From positions 434,001 through 498,000 of the forward strand of contig JABWDB010000017.1 in assembly GCA_019614645.1 (NCBI GenBank): 64,000 nucleotides of DNA. Reading direction: 5' to 3'. The DNA comes from Stratiolaelaps scimitus (Eukaryota; Arthropoda; Arachnida; Mesostigmata; Laelapidae). Shown in pieces: positions 57,047-64,000 of this stretch; the stretch's first letter is position 1; every line of letters begins with the position of its first letter. A program made the position numbers and the translations under genes. The notes beneath the pieces were generated by a model. The model was given only the letters and a program-made list of their open reading frames with translations. It was not told where the DNA came from and searched no databases.

Positions 57047-59286
57047 ATTTGATTCTTAGTACTACAGTAAGTATTACTATAATTACTTCGAACCACACTT
57101 TTAAGTGTATCACCTCTCAAATAAATGAAAACGCCTATTTCGAGGCTCCGCAGTGATTTACCTTGGTCCCATCAACACTTCCATACATAAAAACCCATCG
57201 ACGTACTTACAACTTATTATCACCCACCTACGATAGCTAATACTAGTATTGCAGGCTATACAGTGTCGCCTACTATATCCGCCGCCCGCCGTATGTAGGC
57301 GGCACTCAAGTTCGCGACCGCACTCAACAGACGAAGGCGGTGGTTTATCTTCGGACGTATTTGCCCTACGGCTGTTTCCAAATTTACAGAAGCATACCAA
57401 GATGATCCTCGTCGATAGCCCACATTAATGCTGGACGCAACTCGCGACCAATATCTACATTCGTTAGCCACCGTCTCGAAAACGTATATCCTATACACGC
57501 CAGCTGGAGTTCCTGTCACAGGGAAGGTCAGAGGAGGTCAAGCGAATGTGGGTGATCTGCTCGACAGACAACACGCGAGTGCTATGAAGTGCTATCTCAG
57601 TGGGGCCCTCTACAGCCAGTTGACTGTCGCGGTCATTTTATTTTGCCCCTCGAACATATGAGAGCGGCGGACCCCAACGTGGCTAGCAGTTCCCAGCTCG
57701 CGCGCAGTGCCCGTCAAATGATATGAAACACGTGTAGTGCTTATATGTATATTCTAATTATTGTTATGCAGTGCCAACGCGTACCATGAGGTCAATTTAG
57801 ACATGGTAATTAAGGAGAACGTTATTAATGCTAAATTACTTTGTAGCTGACTTTCAGTATTCAGCTTTCCTCGTTTTGCTTTATGTGGGAGACACCGCTG
57901 AACGTGACACAGCCCACGTGTCGCTTCATCTTTATCTTGCCGCCAGGGGACTGGAATCGCGTTTTCGCATTACGCTGCTTACGTAGGCTGAGCTGCATAA
58001 GATGTTCCGCAGTAGCTCTTTTGCTCTTAGAGGCCCTACGATATTGTATCTCCTATTTGAGAAAATCTCCTATTTGAAAAAAAATTGATGACAAGCTATC
58101 AACATATTTCGTAACTTGTTACGTAGTGGTACCCTGAATCCAACACCTTCTCGAAGACATTAACATTCTTCTTCTCTTAAGTACACGTTCACCACTCGTC
58201 TAGTTTCCATGGCGTTACTCTGATCGGTGGCAAGGCGTCGCGTTGAATCGAATATGTGTCATATAGACACGTGCACGAAACCAAGCGCTAGTTTTGTGAT
58301 TCGAGGTGACCGCTAGGCACGATAGTACGCAGAACAGTGTTCACCGCTGTAGCTAGTAGATAGTTTAGAAAAGGGGATGATGTCATTTGGGGAGGGACCT
58401 TCCAAGGGAATCTCCTCAGATCGCCGCCAGACGGGCGTCTGTCTCACTCTCGTTTCGTCACGTAGTTGGGCACGCGTGCGCTAACCGTTTTGGAAATAAG
58501 CCGGTCCACCGCGGGCCTAGTGTCAGAGTTTCTGGGCAGTTTCGCAAAAGAAGAAAAAAGACCTTTTTCAGATGGTGCCATTGCGCACCACGAGTGCCAC
58601 TATCCGTCTGTCGCGAGAAACTTCGGACTGTCTCGTGAACTCGCTCGAGGGGTGATTCTCTTTATCCGAACGAAGGGGAACGGAAAATCGGTAAAATGAG
58701 ACGCAGTGTTCTGCCGTAGTTTCTTTGATGTTCTCCTCCTTGAGAGTTTCCCAGTGGAAGGTCGTCTCGTCTCGAAGGCAAGCACACAGACGGGGGCCTT
58801 TTGTTGTTAGGTTCCACCTTTTTCCATTTCAGTCTTTCCCTCAAAGCGCCCTTCGGCTTTCAGCAAGGCACCGTCCACTTACTTCTAGCCACACTGATCT
58901 ATGAGCGATTCAGCTGTATGTTTACAAAAACAATGGCAATCTCGACTGCCTGCGGATATCTGGGGGCTACTGGTGACTGCAGGAATGGAACAGAGAATAA
59001 ACCTTCACCTCTCAATGCAGCTGTACACTGTCGCGAGTAAAATGGAAAGCAAAATGTTGCGGAGACGCAAAATTAATTGTTGTTTTAATATTATTGATAT
59101 TCTCAGACCGACACGATTCTTATAAATTGTGATAGTGTCGGATTCAAATAAATTCAGGATTCACGCGGCTATAACGATAATGATGATGAGCTTACGATAT
59201 ATGCGCGCCGCAGAAGGCGTATGATAAACTCTTAACTAGGCGATGAGGTCTGGTCCCTGACAGCCTTCTAACTAAGATATTCTTTG

Positions 59287-59330
59287 GGCTGACCCTCAGC
59301 TGTTTTTAAACCAATAAACCTTTACCGTCT
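59287..59330 (-). repeat. SINE family 1 tail joined to CTTTACC tail
   Basis: GGGCTGACCCTCAGCTG, the minus-orientation end of family 1, runs straight into AAACCAATAAACCTTTACC, which is the plus-orientation end of the 45431 repeat. The junction again mixes orientations, as at 25860. Confidence 0.4.
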
Positions 59331-59351
59331 ATGACACGCCTCGGCTCTGGA

Positions 59352-59553
59352 CTTTTAGGTATTACTACGAGCAAATATCGGGGTCACATTTGCTTTATTT
59401 TCAACCTTGGCGTACCTGGCATGAGTCCGCAGATAACGAAAAATGATAAAGAAATCTAAAGATTCTCCAAAACGTCTGGCCGCACTTGAATACGTGGCAC
59501 ATGTCCCTCCTGTCTCGCAATCCAAGATGTTCACCACTAAACCATCTGCGGGA
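59352..59553 (-). repeat. SINE family 2, full-length-looking copy
   Basis: Minus strand, in order: A-box-like TGGTTTAGTGG (59534-59544), a B-box-like GTATTCAAGTGCGGCC near 59480-59495, a body with CTTTATCATTTTTCGTTATC, GGACTCATGCCAGGTACGCC, and an end with CTCGTAGTAATACCTAAAA. It shares the body and end with 26971-27113 and the head plan with 61661-61838. It is about 200 bp and tRNA-derived. Confidence 0.65.
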
Positions 59554-61660
59554 AATTATCTAGATATTGCTGCCTGACCAGCGATACACCAAAAATAGCT
59601 AGCATATTATCACTGCACTCTTTGGAAAGTCAGTTTACGAAGAGAGACAAGGAGCTCGTTTCGTCGGTTAAACTGCCCTGATTACAAGTAACAAACTACA
59701 ATCGAAAGTCGGACGGCCGCTAATTCCCTTGAGCTAGCTATCTCTTCGCACGCAGAGCCGTCCCTTGGGATGCTTATGCCTGGTCTAATGACATCGGGTT
59801 GCTCTTAGAAGTAATGATGCGTTGAGAAGGAGAAGTAATTTAGGAAGGGCTCAGGCGCGGAGAGGCTGCTAAATAAATATTATTCAATATTATTATACAC
59901 ATTCTAGTGAATCAACAACCAGCAAACTTACACGCCATTGCAAGTACTTCCAGAGATATGTCAACTTATATTTCCTTACCTATCGCTATTGTTATTGTTA
60001 CGTCGCGACATAATAGAATACCAACGCTGATACTTCGCATTATATGTAGTACAGCCATATACTCCATTCCGCTTACGCCGGTGGAAGTACAACTTGCTCT
60101 CATTGTGCATATTAAATAATTCTGTACATACAGGAAAGATATATATAGAAGTACATTTTGCAAAATGAGTGCAATCTGTTTCTAATAAAACCTTTATACC
60201 CTTATACTTAAAAGCACCTCTTGACCTTCCTCGAGCTACGGAGTACTGCATAAACAGCGGCTATTTCCCATCGCCTGATAACATTGTAAACGCAAGATCA
60301 CTCGCAGGTCGACACCGAAGCTCCGAAGCACTCCTGCAGTCGACATTGAAAACAACGAGGGAAAACAATTTTCTATAAGTAAAACACTTTTCTTGCCGGA
60401 GGTCATTTCCAAAACATTGCTTGGCAGGTGTACTTATGCGCTTCCATCCTTTCGTATGTCACACCCTACCTGCCGTGCTGTGCACGACGGTTTGCCTTTG
60501 TGGAATAACCGAGATAGCAGAAGAAAATAGACGACCGGTACAGAGATAGCCTATGGGTGGCTGTAGACCCGGCGGTGGCAAACAGCCGTGCACTGCTGCC
60601 TGCATTGTGTCAAATTCGCCCTCATCGTATCGTTCCGATCGAGCGATAGGCTTCAGATGTCATTTCGGTTAGCCCAGTTGTCTGCTTTTGGGTTGCTGGC
60701 CTATTGAAGCCGATCGGAGGTACCAAGTTGGAGCTATTGGTCTGGACGGGAGCGTGAACATGTCTCATGCGACGACGCAGACAACGGGCGCACATAGGCG
60801 ACACAGTGGAGACTCTACGTTATACCCGTGCGAGCCCCGTATCTAGTTCCTTTCATAGAGTTGCTCGTCGCATGCCATCGCATGCGCCTGACCCGATTTC
60901 TATCGAGAACGCTTCGCCTTAGGTATAAATAGGCACGGCCAGGTCTCGTGGTGGCCTTGTCCTCTCATGCGGTGGAGCCCACGACGTCGTCGCTGTATTG
61001 AGACGAGTAGCGACGCCGCCCATAGCCACAATGAACAAAGGCGCATCTTTCTTCCAGGCGATAGGCTGCGACCGGGTTGGTCCAGGGTCGACTCAGTGTT
61101 CGGACGCCGCATCGGTCTTTCAGGGAAAGTTCAATCAAGTGCATTGGTGCCAACTAAGTTCCAAGTCGGGCCCCCAACCATCCTACCCTAAGGGCAAGAT
61201 GGCTGCACGTGTCAATATGGTGACAATGCGATCGACACACAAACGCACGATAGCTCAACGGAAGAGAGGAACGTTCTCGATTGACACCTTGATCTCGAGT
61301 TGCGAACCGTACGGCCACACTGCTACACAACCACGCCATCTCAAGAAGTGACTGCGCACTATGTCAAAGCGAGATTGAACGTTCCGCGTAGCACACAATT
61401 GCGTGCTTTTATAACCAATAGATTTTAAGAGGCGAGCCGGTGGTTTCTTCCGGTTGCGTCGTTTTCCGCCACACGGCAATCTACTGCGGTTATCTAGTTT
61501 TCAAGAGCTCGCAGGAATTTATTCAGCATTTGTCCCAATATCGTTGTCGAATACATTGTATCAAATATACAAATATGTCTTCGTCATTTTCTATGTCAGA
61601 AAGGCTAAAACACTCTTTGAGCTGACTCCCAGGTGTTCCCTTATACGCCGTGGCTGTGTT

Positions 61661-61838
61661 AAGCTGTTATACTACGAGGATATACCTTTTTTTTCGTTTT
61701 CAATCGTGTCGCCCTGGCACGAATCCATAGATAAGGAAAGATGATAAATAAATCCAGAGATTCCTCGCGTACGGCAGGATTTGAATCCAAGCCATTTCTC
61801 CAGGATGTGCAATATACCAATGAATGCCACCAGACCTA
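61661..61838 (-). repeat. SINE family 2 copy
   Basis: Minus strand: TGGTGGCATTCATTGG (A-box-like, 61818-61833), GGATTCAAATCCTGCC (strong B-box, about 61770-61785), the body ATTTATTTATCATCTTTCCT, TATCTATGGATTCGTGCCAG, GGCGACACG, and an end with TCGTAGTATAACAGC. Its order matches the 59352 copy. Confidence 0.6.
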
Positions 61839-64000
61839 ACGCGGAAACTAGAGCGATTCTTTCAAAACGACACAGTCTTTGAAACGATGCAATCAAAGCA
61901 CCATGGTGACGATGAGACGACAGAACACGTGCATGAATCGTCTTTATTAAAAAATAGCCGCTTCACCGACGGCAACGTCATTCACCTCTCGAGCCCGACT
62001 GGGGCTCAGAGCTACGGATTCTGACTTCGCTTCCGCGACTTCCGAGGTACTTCTGAGCCGCCATATATTTTCGGTACAGCGGTCGTTTCATTGTCAGGTA
62101 TCGTACGAGCATGCTTCGCGTTAAAGGTCTTCCTTATTGAATGTGTTATATACGTACAGGCCATTGTATATATGTCACCGTGCTCACATTGTATATGTCC
62201 TTTGTCCCACTTTAATAAGCATCTAACGCCGGACTTTCTTATAGCCTTCGTTCCCAACAATGTTTTCGTCGGAGGTCAGCGACCCCTAGAGCCATAGAAC
62301 CTTCTAAGTCCCCACAGTATCTCTCTACAGCGTTAGCATCAACGATCAATTGTTATGAACTCCGACAACCACCGCAGTCGTTTTACAGTCGCAGGGCCCT
62401 ACCTCCGCACTGAGAGATCTATTCAGCCCGTCAATTTGTCAGTCTTAACTTGGTCTGTGCTTTTTTTCCTTCCCTGATAATGGTAGTCGCACAGAAGGAG
62501 TTTGGTCAAAGCCAGATGGGCAATGGCAAATCATGATCTTGCTTCATCATTTTCTCAATAGAACTTCGTTGCTTTCCTCCGGCAAATGTTCAATTCGCCG
62601 GTTGACCACTTCGACAAAATCGGCCATCGTAGTTTTCGCGAATGGAATCTGAAAAAGCTCTGTGATGTCTTAGGGGGACAGAGGAAATGGTGCTAATATG
62701 TTTGGTGCTTGTACGGCAGATTCTTCGTATTCTGTCAGATAGATCGGCCTCATTGTCGCGAAACATGCTATACGCATTTCGTTTCTGCACTGGCGATCTC
62801 GAGACGACATTGGAGGATTAGAAAATGTATGAAAATGTATTGTTCATTCTTGATCCCGACGGAAAACTTTATGACTTCTAACCACTGCCCTTTCGATATG
62901 TGTGCAATGGCTCGCTGGCTTGAACATATCGCCAATGAGCTGCTTTCACAAGATTGGATATATTGCTAATCGCGGTATATTCGACAGTCGAATCGATTTA
63001 GTCTTCAGTTGGGGGGAAAGTGTTCATGCCAATCCAAGGGCGTATTCCCCTTCAGTCAATACTATGGCCTGAGGGTGGGGTGTTGACTCCTGTTTGTTGA
63101 CTACAATCAATATGAATGCAACTGAGGTTTACCTCGCCTTGAGTTGAGATACCACGTGAGAAGAACCTATTATTTTAAGCTGCTAGTTGTGCTAGTCGTC
63201 CACCGCATTAAATTGGCAGTGGTATTCTCGTAATCCCGATATAATATAGACTTTCTCATTACAACTGCTCGACAATGCACGGTCCTTCTCATGAGTGCTA
63301 TCTACGTTTCTCGTTGTCGGCAACATATGGGAGGACCACATAGCCGGTGCACATAAATCTTCCAATTTCTCTTTTTTTGCGATTGCAGAAAGCCGAAAGA
63401 CACTGACATGATTGTTGATGTATGCTACTCCGTGAACGTGTGGTAATAATTAAAAAGGGTATTGCTTTCACAAAAATTTACGACCTCTCTTAAGGACGCT
63501 CCATGGCCCTGGTCTCTCAGCGTATCCAAATGGAAATGATGCAAATGTTGGTTTATTCAATACATAATATGTACAGAATACTTATAATATTATATATCAA
63601 ATGTTCAGAATTCATATCTAGGGGCTGTCGGATCGGAAGAACTTCTGAGACGAGATATTCGATCTTTCAGTCAATTCATTTAATGGTCGCCCATGAACCG
63701 ACCTCAGAGTACCATGGTCCGGTATGCCGTCTCTGGCTCTTGTCAGGCGGCCTGGTTTGATTTACATGACAGCGCTGCGAGCGAGCGCATCTCAGTCGCA
63801 GCCAACGTTAACAGATGGCGACGATGGAAGGAGAGGCCAGATGGCAACAGGGTTTACGTTGCTTCTGGAAAGACAGTCGCAGGAAGTTCAGGGCTGGGGT
63901 TTCGGGAGGAAGGTTTCGTTAGGGGTCGCCTAACACAGAGGGCTGGCCTGCTGCTTTCCAGTGCAAACTTCACTCGTTTGTAACTCACAGAAATGTGCCC

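Larger units (their letters stand above)
54760..64000. other. Gene-poor stretch to the window end
   Basis: No firm gene. Contents seen: SINE family tails at 57008-57046 and 59287-59330, SINE family 2 copies at 59352-59553 and 61661-61838, and a GC-richer part at 58380-58790 whose edges are loosely inverted. A 77-codon open frame at 57428-57661 has coding-like residue use but no known motif. Confidence 0.5.

Overview
The window looks like gene-poor nuclear DNA from an invertebrate, probably an arthropod. There are no operons or bacterial-type genes. The sequence is crowded with (TA)n microsatellites, tRNA-derived SINE-like repeats and decayed transposon pieces. A complete BEL/Pao LTR retrotransposon (an animal-restricted group) and a non-LTR reverse transcriptase with an R2-type nuclease tail are present. 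A mite or tick genome would fit, but nothing here proves the taxon.

Layout. 1-14.7 kb: intergenic or intronic DNA with microsatellites and SINE fragments; no gene could be supported. 14.77-15.14 kb (+): a small four-finger C2H2 protein that seems to be the intact front of a longer, frameshifted gene. 16.14-16.39 kb (-): a second, decayed C2H2 remnant facing it. 18.6-18.8 kb: a 73-bp (TA)n tract inside 35-bp inverted repeats. 19.84-20.67 kb (+): an unrecognised, coding-like but broken region. 20.7-34.3 kb: SINE copies, a 71-bp tandem repeat and microsatellites.

34,309-41,182 is the centrepiece. It is a full-length BEL/Pao element with two 410-bp LTRs that I read as identical, a 5-bp target duplication (GTATG), a candidate primer-binding site, and a single 1854-residue Gag-Pol frame without stops (Gag, zinc knuckles, protease, reverse transcriptase, RNase H, integrase). 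It has no envelope gene. Identical LTRs point to a recent insertion. Two catalytic boxes differ from the usual form: DPG instead of DSG/DTG in the protease, and YHDD instead of YVDD in the reverse transcriptase.

45,755-47,587 (-) holds a GC-rich, 5'-truncated non-LTR retrotransposon with one long open frame: the RT palm plus a C-terminal CCHC/PD-D nuclease. 51.1-51.75 kb (-) holds a frameshifted mariner-like transposase tail. 54.31-54.75 kb (+) holds a 146-codon open frame with weak similarity to LINE ORF1 proteins. The rest of 47.6-64 kb is non-coding with SINE copies, a candidate TATA promoter near 49.9 kb and scattered microsatellites.

No cooperating host gene system is visible. The biology here is that of mobile elements and their decay. 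I saw no convincing undescribed multi-gene system. The best leads are the altered catalytic boxes and repeated hairpins of the BEL/Pao element, the GC-rich non-LTR element, and the broken coding-like region at 19.8-20.7 kb.
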